Shown here one piece after another: positions 34,350-45,245 of a stretch of 64,000 nucleotides of DNA. How positions within the stretch are numbered: position 1 is the stretch's first letter; each line of letters begins with the position of its first letter. The position numbers and the translations under genes were made by a program. The notes under the pieces are model-generated. The model made no database searches. It was not told the origin of the DNA and was given only the letters and a program-made list of their open reading frames with translations. The DNA is from Lophius americanus (Eukaryota > Chordata > Actinopteri > Lophiiformes > Lophiidae), in assembly GCA_037951165.1 (NCBI GenBank), contig JBBDHG010000057.1, positions 9,884,001 through 9,948,000 on the forward strand, written 5' to 3'.

Positions 34350-34985
34350 TAAATGATTATGCTCTGCTTATATAAAATCACAGTTTTAGTGCTTGAAAGA
34401 TTTCCGATTTCACGTCCTCCATGCCCTGATGGCGCATGGAGGACATGTTTACCAATACCACCTTCTGAAAGGCAGCAGGGTGAAAAGGCTTTAGTCCTAG
34501 GTGAGATGAGTTTGTGGTTAGTTTCGTGGCTTTACGTGGACATCGGGATCTGAATATGTCCTGGAGAGAAAATAGTTTTGGTCCACTGACGTTCTGTGCC
34601 TGTTTGTTGACTTTCTGAAGTGCTTTCCTGTCTGAGTGAAACTGGAGACCCACACCAGAATTTCATGAGATAGGATTCTCTCACACTACTAACACAAGCA
34701 GTTGTTCAGCCAGGTTTGCCCTTAGGAAATAGAGCAGCTGCTGTGCCTTCCTCTTTAGAGAGGTGGTGTTAACAGTCTAGGAGAAATCCTGGCAGAGTTT
34801 ATATACAGAAAGCTGAAGTCGGTGTCTCTCCATCATCTGTCCTTTGATGTGTTAGAGAGTAGGTTCCTTCAGATTTTCCCATAGGTCCGTTCTATAGTTT
34901 TTGAGGTGTTGAACCAGATTATAGGCAGATTGTGGACCTCGCCTAAATCGGCAGACTCACAAGTGTTGTGAATGAGGCCAATAAT
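34350..34985 (-). pseudogene. LINE reverse-transcriptase C-terminal fragment (Rex1/CR1-like)
   Basis: The minus-strand frame 34653-34378 (91 codons) carries 'DRKALQKVNKQAQNVSG', 'LFSLQDIFRSRCPRKA' and a following Asn-Ser-Ser-His, in the order found at the C-terminus of several fish LINE polymerases (D-R-x-x-L-Q-x-V...P-S-x-x-D-I-Y...R-K-A). Upstream on that strand, 34985-34660 keeps decayed thumb-region homology. The catalytic core is absent. It is a different family from the Rex1 copy at 37.5 kb. Confidence 0.6.
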
Positions 34986-35954
34986 GCCAGTAAATGTAAC
35001 AACTGTTGTTTTTCTTTGTTTTATAGTTTAATATGCCCCGTGTGGACTCCTCCTGTGGAAGTGTTTCATGCAGCTCGGACTAGGAAGGGTAACTTGCTGA
35101 AGGCATTGTTAATTCCAGTTTGCCTGAGAGCAGATTGCGATATCCCGGATAATCCCCTGGATGTGTTTGGATCTGTTTTGCTCAGTATGATACCCAGAAA
35201 TTCCTGGATTAACAGCTAATACCGAGCAGATATACAAATTCTTGCCAACAGCAAGAGTTGACAAGCGAGCTAGTCAATATGTAATGATTATTTTTTATTT
35301 GATGCCATCTATTTGACAAGAGCAAGCACAATAGCACTGCGTTAAACCACTGAAACCCGTCCCTGTCAATAAATAATAGCCTAAGTCAATGATTAATCTG
35401 CTGTCATTAGATAAATGACTTGTTTTGAATTGTGCAAGGTTTTGGTAAGCATGTTTTTTAATTATGCCATTTGACTGATGTCTCAAGCTATGCCATAGCT
35501 TTCCACCATAGTTTGAATTTGAAGTTGAAACGTTTCCTATTATTGTATTTTTTTCTATTACAACATGTAAAACATCTGATGCTTCATAATTCAAGCTATG
35601 TGATTATCCTCCCCCTTAATCCTTTCCAAGGTTACAAAAATAATTAGCTGCACTATCAATCCCCTTCACACCCTGTATCTAAAGGTTGTCAGGCAATGAA
35701 TTTATGCGAACATTCCTCATAGCCTGGCCATAGACTTCTGGGCATCATAGGAAAACCTTCTCGCAACCTTTTCAGATTGTAAGCAGCTACAGTAGTACAT
35801 TCAGTGACAGAGTCTTAATGTACAATACGTCACCGAAAGAGTTTTTACATATTACCCCCTCACTCTTAGCCATTTTTGTCCGAATTCCATGAGACCAACT
35901 CCACACCGTTTTATGAAAAAAAATGGTAATGGTAATAATGGTAATAATGGTAAT
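34986..35954. other. no gene recognised
   Basis: I see no supported feature. A short TAATGG repeat lies at about 35923-35955. Confidence 0.4.
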
Positions 35955-36232
35955 AAAACAGGCCATAAGTTCGCAAACATTGTCCAGTCGTATTCAAGAT
36001 TTGGTGCATATGAATCGACTCAAGGAGCTTGATCTTATAAATCCTTTATATTTTACTCAAATAGTTCATATTTTAGTCAATGGGGAGAACTTTGCTTTCG
36101 TTTTTAATAAAAGTACAGCTGCTTTTAACTTCACATTTAATTTGAGAAGCTCAATCCGGGGGCTTGCTTGTATGATTGCTTGGAGACTGTTCAGGGAAAT
36201 AACCTTGCTGTCAGGGATGACAGCATAACCCT
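35955..36232 (+). repeat. dispersed repeat family A, copy 4
   Basis: It has 'gcatatgaatcgactcaagg', 'atagttcatattttagtcaa' and the end phrase 'aaccttgctgtcagggatga' with 'cagcataaccctttg'. The end phrase closely matches copy 1 (9840-9870). Confidence 0.65.
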
Positions 36233-37479
36233 TTGTTTTTTTTGACTTTTTGGTTGATTCTAATTATGCACTCTAATAATCTGAATGATCTCTACAGCCA
36301 CCTGACACAAGGATACTTGAAGACAAGTCTCACATCTGAAGCCCTGAGGAAAAACCAGCATGTGAGATTTGACAGGTTGTCAATTCACAATACCTCCTGC
36401 AATATCATCCCATAAAATAACTTTGCGCTGTTTCCATCCCACTTCTTCTCGGAGGATATTATGATGATTTACAGGAGGTGAATATTTTACTTTTTATATG
36501 AGAAAGTTGCATTGACTACAAATGAAAAACACAGGAAGTAAAAAACAAAGTATCAGAATCCCTACATTTCATTCACTGCATGAGGCCTGAGCCAACCGGA
36601 AATAAACAGTAAAGCCACTGGAAGTTTATAGCTGAGCCACAGCTCAGGAAATGTACTTTTAGTACTTTTTACCCCTATCATATAGATGTTACGAACGAAC
36701 AAAATCAATTCTATATGCCCTTCCAGCTTTTACAGATCATAATTGTAAGCCTTAAAGTCTTTGCATACATTTACCATGAAGAAAATCCTGAATTTTATCT
36801 TTAGATTTTCCGTCCAAAATTGAAACTCTTTAAGATGCCAGTGAATGCAGCAGAGTTGGACTAACCCTTAATCAGCTGGGTTTAATAACAGCTGCTTCTG
36901 TGGCTTAAAGGTGGAACTTCTAAAGAAAACTTGAATTGGTAAAAGAATAACTTTTTGTTATTTTTAGGTGCTTCATTCACTTCCTTCAATCAGAATGATA
37001 TCTTCTCTTTCCCTGCCTTTGGCACCTGTTCTCTCATATATTTGGGAGATAAATTCTATTGGTTGACGCGATACGTCTGAATACAGCTGTGTTTTCTTTG
37101 CGTCTATACGGTTCCACCACGGATGGATGTTTAGAAAGACCTTTTGCGGTGATATGCGACTGGCAACTGGCAACAAAAAAGCAGAAAATAAAAAAATAGA
37201 CCTCAGCAAAGCACATCCGATACCCTTGTTAATTACTTCCCCTCAAGAAAATTGCAATCATCATCTGCTGCTGCTTTATTTTAGTTCCCTAGAAAGCTAT
37301 GACACACACAACCTATACATATAAAGGATAGCAGCGCTATAAAAAGCTAAACACTTATCTGTCCACTTGAGCATTTGAAATGCATTTTGTATCTAGAGAA
37401 AGACTTGGAAGCCATTTGTAAACCTTGCTCTGCAGCTAATCTTACTTAATATGAACTATCAACATCCCTTGCCCGCATC
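36233..37479. other. no gene recognised
   Basis: No feature is supported. Minus-strand frames at 36973-37216 have no recognisable motif. Confidence 0.4.
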
Positions 37480-37640
37480 AAACCCGCCCCCCCACTGACC
37501 CCAAGCTTAGAACCTGTGAGACAGAGGCGAGGAAGCTGTTTCAGAGAGAAGAATTCATAGAGGGCTCCAGGCCCGGAAGGCGGGTTCCCCTCCTGCCTGA
37601 AAGGCTGTGCTGATCAGCTAGCCCCCATCTTCACAAAGAT

Positions 37641-38369
37641 TTGGAGCTGTGTGAAGTCCCCTCATGCTTCAAACGCTCCACCATCATCCCAGTCCCCAAG
37701 AAATCCGCCATCACAGGATTAAATGATTACAGACCAGTCGCCCTGACGTCTGTGGTCATGAGATCCTTTGACAGAATGGTCTTGTCCCACCTGAAGGACA
37801 TAACAGGCCTCCTGCTGGACCCCCTGCAGTTTGCCTACCGGGCAAACAGGTCAGTGGATGATGCAGTCAACACAGGTCTGCACTTCATCTTGCAACATCT
37901 TAACTCTCCAGGGACATACGCAAGGATCCTGTTTGTAGACTTCAGTTCAGCGTTCAACACAATTGTACCAAGAACGCTTTGCTCCAAACTCCTGCAGCTC
38001 GCTGTACCAGCCTCCAACTGTCAGTGGATAACAGACTCCCTGATGGACTGGAGACAGCAGGTGAGTCTGGGAAAAAAATTATCCTCCACCAGGAAAATCA
38101 GCACGGGGGCCCCACAGGGCTGCGTGCTGTCATTTCTACTCTTCTCACTGTACACGAATGACTGCACTTCTGACGACCCATCTGTCAAACTCCTGAAGTT
38201 TGCGGATGACAAAACGGTCATCGGCCTCATCCAGGACGGCGACCAGTCTGCAAACAGACGGGAGGTTGAACGGCTGGTGTGGTCACAACAACCTGGAGCT
38301 GAACAAGCTCAAAACTGTCGAGATGAGAGTGGACTGCTGTGGAATCCTACAGGTTCCTGGGAACTATAA
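37641..38369 (+). pseudogene. Rex1-type reverse transcriptase, partial
   Basis: The 242-residue frame has '[10 protein letters not shown]' at 28-37, '[15 protein letters not shown]' at 62-76, motif A '[10 protein letters not shown]' at 98-107 (catalytic Asp100), '[11 protein letters not shown]' at 154-164 and motif C Phe-Ala-Asp-Asp at 187-190. All three catalytic Asp residues are kept. FSSAFNT is the segment used to recognise Rex1. The frame slips at about residue 213, losing the thumb, and no endonuclease lies upstream. The ATG is not a natural start: RT homology extends upstream to about 37500 in other frames. A product, if made, would lack domains needed for retrotransposition. Confidence 0.8.
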
Positions 38370-38851
38370 TCTCTCAGGACCTTAAGTGCACATCCAACAC
38401 AGAGGCCCATTAGAGGATATACTTCCTACGCCAGCTTAGGAAGCTCAACCTGCCTCTGTTTTGTGCACATCCATCACTGTTTGGTTTGGATTTGCTACCA
38501 AACAGGAAAGAAACATACACAACCGACAATTAGATCTGCAGAAAAAATCATTGGATCCAACCTGCCCTCCATCCAGGACCTATACTTCTCCAAAGTAACG
38601 GGCAGGAAAGATCACTCCAGACCCGTCACACCCTGGACACAACCTGTTAGAACTTCTCCCCTCTGGCAGGCACTACAGAACACTATTCGCCAAAACTACC
38701 AGACACAAGAACAGTTCCTACCCCATGGTCATCGACCTGACGAACAATCAAACCAGTGTCAGTGTTGTACAATAACCTGGATCACCTGATTATACAATAA
38801 CTACCTCCAACTTTAATAACTCTGACATCTTTGCACTGTCATATATATTTA

Positions 38852-38858
38852 TATACAT

Positions 38859-38893
<35 letters not shown>

Positions 38894-38964
38894 ATTTAAT
38901 TTATATTGCACTTTACATTTGGATCAAATCTCAAAGTGCTACAAAGCAAAAGCATATATTAAAC
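38852..38964 (-). mobile_element. L2 3' tail nested in Rex1, with 12-bp target duplication
   Basis: On the minus strand it carries the L2 3' hairpin (about 38913-38940) and an AAT tail (about 38862-38891), with only about 70 bp upstream of the tail. The flanks 38840-38851 and 38965-38976 are identical ('catatatattta'). Removing the insert restores the Rex1 3' UTR. It is therefore a short, 5'-truncated L2 insertion later than the Rex1. Confidence 0.8.
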
Positions 38965-39122
38965 CATATATATTTAAATGTATATAGCCTGTACACAAGA
39001 TCATCTCCATGTTAACCGGACTCAAATTCCTTGTATGCATATAAATTGCCAATAAAGCTGATTTTGATTCTGATGATTATTACATTAACTATTTTTAAGC
39101 TAGTATATACTATTATTTCGAC

Positions 39123-39155
39123 TCTCTTTGAAATAATAGAGTTATTTCAAAGAGA
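39123..39155. repeat. perfect inverted repeat, 14-bp arms
   Basis: The arms 'tctctttgaaataa' (39123-39136) and 'ttatttcaaagaga' (39142-39155) are exact reverse complements around TAGAG. Confidence 0.9.
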
Positions 39156-39599
39156 TAACTATCTATATCTCATTTTAACAAGTTAATAATAATAATAATT
39201 ATTCGTACTTTTTATTTTCACATGCATTTGGAATTACCCAACGTGTTACCGTAATGACCTTGCATTATTATTATTTTATTTTTTATTTGGACAAATTATG
39301 TTATCATAAATATGGTTATTATTATTTATGTTCTTTTTTGGAGCAAAGTCTAGCACTGATGGGGTAATAAGCCCTGGTTTGCATTCAGCATTCCTACTAA
39401 CAACAAATGTGTTGGATCGGGTTATGATTGAAGTTCCTCTATTTCATATTTGGAAAACTAGCCCAATATGGACTTCCAATTTTCCATTACTTTGTTGAAA
39501 CACAAGAGGGTCTTCCCTCTGATCCAAAACAGCATTCTGTACTCCATTCCATTTTCTTTCGTGTGTCCAATCATAGTGCCTAAGAAAGGTTTTCTTTCT

Positions 39600-39805
39600 C
39601 TCTTTCAGGCTTCTGCTCGGATCCAGAGGTGTTCCCAGGCAAGATGAGATCATAATAGTCCCTCCAGAGAGTCCTGGGTCTACACTGGGGTGTTCTCCCA
39701 GTGGGATGTACCCTCAAAACCTCCAAAGGGAGGCTTCCCTGGAGGCATCCGCATCAGATGCCACAAACACCTTGACTGGCCCAAAACACCTTGTCTGGCT
39801 CTTTT
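39600..39805 (-). mobile_element. RTE/Rex3-like LINE fragment
   Basis: The plus strand has 'tgttctcccagtgggatgta', 'cctccaaagggaggcttccc', 'tggaggcatccgcatcagat' and 'gcc': the antisense of the Pro-Pro-Gly-Arg-Leu-Pro-x-Glu-Val coding segment of the common teleost element. It is decayed. It is adjacent to two family A copies. Confidence 0.65.
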
Positions 39806-39844
39806 TGACGAAAAGGAGTGACTCTGGCGCTCATGCGCATATCC

Positions 39845-40240
39845 TTTGTGTTAGTGCGATAACTCAAAAGCGATGTCATGGATCACCTTCGAATGTTACA
39901 CCCCTATAGACCTTAGTGGGACTGAGCTGGATTGATTTTGGCAAAGGTCTGTTGTATATTTCTGTCACTATGGAGAGCTTTATCGCCAAAAGTTTTCAGG
40001 ACATAGTTTCTCAAACGTTGGACCAATTCAGTTTTGCATCAGAAATTTTGTGCATATGACTCAAGGAGAGGAGATCTAACTTGTCTGTATCATATTTTAC
40101 ACTAATATTTTATGTTTTACTCACTAGGCTGACCATTTTTTTTGACAAAAGTATTCTGGGCAAACTTCTCATTTCATTTGGGTTATCCATTCTGGGGGAT
40201 TGTCTGTACCACGCAGGGGATTGGTGGCTTTTAAGGGGTA
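39845..40240 (+). repeat. dispersed repeat family A, copy 5
   Basis: It has 'gcgataactcaaaagcgatg', 'tagaccttagtgggactgag', 'cgccaaaagttttcaggaca' and 'atgttttactcactagg'. This copy shows the 5' part of the family more clearly than most. Confidence 0.65.
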
Positions 40241-40694
40241 TACCTTGCATTGGCGTAGTGGGAAACTGGAATGCATTTCCCAGATATGATTGCATTAAAA
40301 GCACTTTTCCATCAGATGCCTTCACAAGTCCACTTGACCAAACACTGGACCCAGGTGGTTGGAATTAAATCCAAAGTATTTTATCTACCACTATATGGAA
40401 GTTGGTTCCTCTGTTTGGGTCTGACAAGCCCGGAGCATGTTAATATCGCCATCATACTTTTTAAATATTGCTGTCCATTCTTTATTGATTCGATTTCTTG
40501 AGAAAGCTGTTTTTGGAACAAAACGTGGAGATGTCATTTGGCACAGTTGCTGATGAAGAAGGGTCGTACTGAAATTGTCTCCTGTGGCTGTTTGAAACTC
40601 CATGTCAACAGTTCCAACTGCAAATTGACCTGTAATACACTATCACATGGGTGACCTTTGGCTTCAAAAGCTGAACTTGTCATTGCTCCCTGAT
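40241..40694. other. no gene recognised between two family A copies
   Basis: I see no supported feature; frames here overlap on both strands. Confidence 0.4.
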
Positions 40695-41165
40695 ATTTAT
40701 ATCCCCAAATAGTTGGGGATATTATGGAGTTGTTATCGCCGCAGCAAATAATTTGTTTTAATATGATAACTCATAAATAATTTAATGGATCCTTTTCAAA
40801 TTTTATACCCATGTAGACATTAGCGAGAGGAAGAGCTGGGTTGTTTTTGGGTTTTTGGGAACGTTTGAATGCATATTTCTGACAATAGATGAAGATTTAT
40901 CTCAAAAATTGTTAAGCCATAATTTCCTAACCATTCGTCCGATTTACTCCTGATTTGATGTGTATGAATAAATTCAAGGCGATCCGACATCCATATATCC
41001 TGCTTTACTCTAAAAATTTATATTTTACTCACTCCCCTTAGTGAATGAGTAACTTCACAATTATTTTGAGGAGAACTTTCATTTGGTTGTTTTTAAAACG
41101 CAGTGGATTGGGGACTTTTTGTAACATTGCTGGTGGGGACGACAGCATAGGGCTAGTTTTAAAAC
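40695..41165 (+). repeat. dispersed repeat family A, copy 6 (most complete)
   Basis: It starts with 'atccccaaatagttggggat', an inverted CCCCAA...TTGGGG near 40703-40717. It continues with 'tgttatcgccgcagcaaata', 'aaaaattgttaagccataat' and 'attttactcactccccttag', and ends with 'tggtggggacgacagcatag'. The inverted repeat at the start may mark the family's 5' terminus. Confidence 0.65.
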
Positions 41166-41539
41166 ACCACTGACTCTGATTCCATAAGTTCAAATCATGG
41201 GATTCCATTATTTATCGGATTGTGAATTATTTAAGATAATATGCCAGGTTTTAGGCACTTTATTAGTGATCACATGATTTAAACTAATTATTGAAGTGTG
41301 TTCCTGCACACTCTTGCATTTGATGCCTGATGATTTGAATGACAGCACAAAACAATGAACCGTATCTACTGACTGAGACTTGTTAAAAAAAACCCACAAC
41401 AACATCGCTATGTTATATCTTTCCACATAAACAACAAAGCAGATCAGCAATCTCATTAAAGCATTTCTAGTGTGTTCTTCAGAACCTTTTTTCCCCTTCT
41501 TTTCTTCTTTCGTTGCCAAGGACACGTCTGCTCTCCTTT

Positions 41540-42090
41540 TGTTTCCACCACATTAGCAGAAGAAGTGCTTCCAGATGTCACCCAGGCATTGTTTGTGTAG
41601 TTTAAGCACCATGTCAGACTTATTATTCATTTCATGAAGTAGCACAACTCCATCCCGGCTGTTGAACGCTGGAGCTGAAGCCTATTGTGCCCCCGACCAA
41701 ACTAGCATTTCTGTGCTTCATTTTAGTCTGCAGCAGTTGGATTTTATATTCACATACATGAATGGAGATGGAAGTTGGCTTCCTCCTTTATTAGGTACAG
41801 TACCCTTATTTCTGCTGCCAAGCCTCTTCCCCATTACAGTTACTACCGCTGATGAAATGGCTCTGCAAAATTGGAACTTGTCATTTGGCCATTTATTCTT
41901 AATGAAGCACCACAGAGAGAAGGATAACTATGCTGGGCCATGCTATGTTTGTAATACCTGTAAAGGTACAATAGTGTTAAGTGTTTCAGATTTGACGTAT
42001 CCATTGTTTTCCATCATTTGTCATAGCCTGAGGAGCGCAATGATCTGGCAATCCATAACAGTCTCCAAAGTGGCTTGACGCTTAAATGTT
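41540..42090. other. candidate conserved non-coding element
   Basis: A repeat-free, balanced stretch with few stops. The 138-codon frame 41662-42078 has no recognisable domain, codon bias or splice context. It could be regulatory DNA or an unrecognised exon; the former is more likely. Confidence 0.25.
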
Positions 42091-42195
42091 TGAAATGAGA
42101 GGATCAATGTAGGAGCGGTCCACAAAAATTATTAAATTAACAAAAAAACATCCATATTAAGTGTTCAATGAATAATGGAATGTACCTGCTTCTGG

Positions 42196-42196
<1 letters not shown>

Positions 42197-42251
<55 letters not shown>
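42197..42251. repeat. CA dinucleotide microsatellite
   Basis: About 27 uninterrupted AC units. The frame at 42175-42375 with a Thr-His run is the repeat read as codons. Confidence 0.97.
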
Positions 42252-42252
<1 letters not shown>

Positions 42253-43224
42253 TCAAAGCCATACTTTTCTCTCATCCAGGGAAGATTCAGTGAGGACGCT
42301 TTCCTTGTCAATGCCGTGCTTCACATTTATACAGTTAGACACATTCACAGCTGGGAGCTGCTCAGCCACTTCTAGCCACTGAGCAGCTCCACTGGAGCTT
42401 TTAGCAGCTATATGTTTTTCTTTAAGTACATCATCGGTCGGTCTGGAGGGAATAGAGAGAGCTGCTTAATCACTTACAGTAGGCCAGGGAGCTTACTATA
42501 TGTAAAAATCCCAAACCCCTGCAATGCTGTCATTTAACATATCCTGATGCATCAGAATTGATCTGACCAGTTAGCATTGGATACGGATCTATTGATTGAA
42601 TTGATGTAAACAACTTCTTGTTTTTTGAGACTTACCTGCTTCATTAATGATTTTTTAATAGCTATTGGTACCTTTAGCATTCAAACCTAGCTGAAATGTC
42701 ATCATCTTACTTAGCTTTCATCTGACCTTCCATTTTCTGTCAACAAGTATCATGTTCAGGGTTTAATTGTGTTTTTTTTTTAGTTCTTCAGAATATTGTT
42801 GCATTGCTGGTGTTCCCGTCTTGGTCTGTTTATCGTTGATCCATTTTGCGCTATATCCTAAACCGACGTAAGCCCTTTGTAACAAAAGGATTTTCATTTT
42901 CATGATTACTGCTGCTTCGACTCCATGTCCCCGATGAAACTCTTCGTTATTAAGTCATACATTTTTTATTCTTCAGACGAGGTGCTCGCTTGCTTTGACT
43001 TCTTCACAAGTCAGACAGACAGCTTTGGCATTCTATGATAACTCTGACTCCAGCCCAGTTGACGTTACTGGTTATTCATTCAAGACCAGCCGGTATCCAA
43101 TCTAGTACTTGTTCTTAGGGGACATCGGCAGTTCTTGTGTGGCGGAAAAGCTAGGAATCCATCCCCAAATAGGCACTGCCCAGGCACCAGTCAAAGAGCT
43201 GCCTGGCTGAAAAAGGGCAAATAT
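42252..43224. other. no gene recognised
   Basis: I see no supported feature. 'actgagcagctcca' and 'gctgctcagccactt' near 42353-42393 form a loose inverted pair. Confidence 0.4.
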
Positions 43225-43505
43225 AGTGACACTAATTCACACTCTCATCACAAATACTCGCAATTTAGATTCACCAATTCACCGTTACTGCATGGTTATT
43301 GTGTGCCCTTAGAAATGAAACATCGATTTTAGTAATAATTTGTTTACTACTATTTTGTTTGACCGGTTGACATAGCTAAGGTAAGTAAATTTTATCTCTT
43401 GGAGTGTTGGAGGGTAACAGTGTAGCCAAATGGAGCCGACACAAAAATGGTGAGAACATGCAAACCCACAACATAAAGGCCCCAAAGCCATAGGTGGATT
43501 GAATC
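43225..43505 (-). mobile_element. SINE-like repeat (family B), copy 2 (inverted)
   Basis: The plus strand has 'attcacactctcatcacaaa', 'gcaatttagattcaccaatt' and 'tggtgagaacatgcaaaccc' with 'ataaaggcccc', the reverse complement of the family B body. About 100 bp of unrelated DNA separates the two matching parts (about 43275-43380). Confidence 0.6.
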
Positions 43506-44049
43506 CGTAAATGTGCCCCCATGCTTTCCTGAGAGTTCAACAAGAAGTTGTCAGTTCAAAGTTGTGATCCTTCTCTCTTGCTAATTCAAATAAACAGTAA
43601 GATCAGGTATTGGCTAAATGTACAATGTAAAAAAATTTTCAGAGAACGTCGAGACTGGTTTGGTCACACAAAAAACAATAAAATACAAACTTGCACAGTG
43701 AAGTCAACATTTATTAAATATAAATAACACCTATGGAGTCATAGTCAATGCTTATAAAATGTCTAATAGGTTTATACTAAATGGAATTAAACTACCTTTG
43801 AAACTGTTAAATACTTTACACGTAGAGCTGCAATTCTGAATCGCTGAAACGTCAGACCTGTCCACACAGATTAGTTAAATTTATGCAGTAACAACATCAA
43901 GACTGTATACACAAATGTAAAATATTACCACATATTTGTATTTTAAGACTATATGTGCAAATTAATTACTCATGACTTCATTCCCATACTGTTGTCAATA
44001 TTATTATTATTACGATTTAAAGCAAAAACAAAACAATGCAATTGAGGCT

Positions 44050-44084
44050 GTGTGTCACTGACTGTCACACAGTCAGTGACACAC
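44050..44084. repeat. perfect inverted repeat, 16-bp arms, 3-bp loop
   Basis: The arms 'gtgtgtcactgactgt' (44050-44065) and 'acagtcagtgacacac' (44069-44084) flank CAC. Part of the unit ('actgactgtgtg') repeats directly after. Confidence 0.92.
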
Positions 44085-44459
44085 TGACTGTGTGCCCTGT
44101 TGTGAAATAAAGCTGCAGATCCCAAAAGTGCCTTTGCGTGTATCTTGTGGAGATTAACACACAGTTTCATAGCAGCTACAGAATAAACCATTTATCTATC
44201 ATATTAGACCATCCCATAAAGCAAATCAATCCATGATCATAGGGTTTATTTCCATCAGGACACAAGGGATGCTGGGTGGGTGGAGAGTCACCTTAACCAG
44301 GCAGACTATTTAAATTCCCCACCTTATTTTCACATTTGGGTGGGGTGTAGTTACATTTCTGCAAATTTGTATTATTTATTATTAAACATTGCATTTTTTA
44401 TATATTACAATAACATTAATGAGATGAACTATCAATTAACTCTAACCCTGAACAGTATT

Positions 44460-44915
44460 TCACTCAGAAAGTGTAGAAAGGACACTTTGGGGAGAGAGAA
44501 ACAACTCTGGAATGTTTACCAAAATATCAGAGTTTGGAAAAGTTTTGCAACACACTAAAAGGCTCTATAAATAAATTCTTCGCCATATGGACACTTTTGT
44601 TTCCTACGTCAAACACTTAAATTTTCTTGAAATGCCAGTGTAATGGGCATTTGAAAAGGTTGAATGATCTTAAAGGGCACTATCCTTTAACTTAGTTCAC
44701 CTCAAATCATAGCCTTATAATATCATTATTATTGCTTGTTGGTTGTTGATTTTCTATTTTGATGAAATTTTTCTATTTTGTGCTAATCTGTTTTATGTTA
44801 AATGAAAATAGACATGTACATATTATTTTTGATACTAGTATATCTGTTATGCATGCTTGTTTTCTTAGGCCTATATGTTTTTAAAAGTTAAATAAAAAAA
44901 GTTTTAAAAAAAAGA
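44460..44915 (+). mobile_element. possible L1 LINE 3' end
   Basis: Near 44582-44630 one frame reads 'FAIW' and then 'FVSYVKHLN', resembling the C-terminus of fish L1 ORF2. It is followed by AT-rich UTR-like DNA and A-rich runs with AATAAA at about 44890. Weak: short motif, several stops. Confidence 0.3.
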
Positions 44916-45066
44916 AGGTACTGTGACTAATTCTAGTGAGAACATGTGCAGTTTAATTTTGAAAACTGTCTTACGCATAATTAACCCTGTTTTGCTTTCT
45001 TCCTCCTCAGTTGGTTTCAAACCATTTCATCCTCATTATCGAACGCCATTTTTATATCAATTCAGA

Positions 45067-45245
<179 letters not shown>

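Larger units (their letters stand above)
37480..39067 (+). mobile_element. Rex1-type LINE, 5'-truncated, inactive
   Basis: The element runs from within the RT coding region through to its own 3' end. The terminus at 39012-39067 has 'aattccttgtatgcatataa', 'gccaataaagctgattttga' and a short CTGATT-type repeat. The RT catalytic part is open (37641-38369). After that the frame is broken repeatedly ('SGRHYRTLF'-type C-terminal remnants near 38665-38690). A 113-bp piece of L2 is inserted in its 3' UTR at 38852-38964. Confidence 0.8.

Noticed and set aside
34810..34835. 'gctgaagtcgg' as a Tc1/mariner terminus
   Set aside because: Short chance match inside antisense LINE coding sequence; no partner terminus and no TA duplication.
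41662..42078. 138-codon frame as a host exon
   Set aside because: No recognisable domain, start context or clear splice sites; kept only as a candidate conserved non-coding stretch.
42175..42375. Frame with a His-Thr run
   Set aside because: CA microsatellite read in frame, with no domain on either side.
44860..44920. A-rich run as the tail of a processed pseudogene
   Set aside because: No exon-like coding sequence precedes it; a possible L1 3' end fits better but is itself weak.
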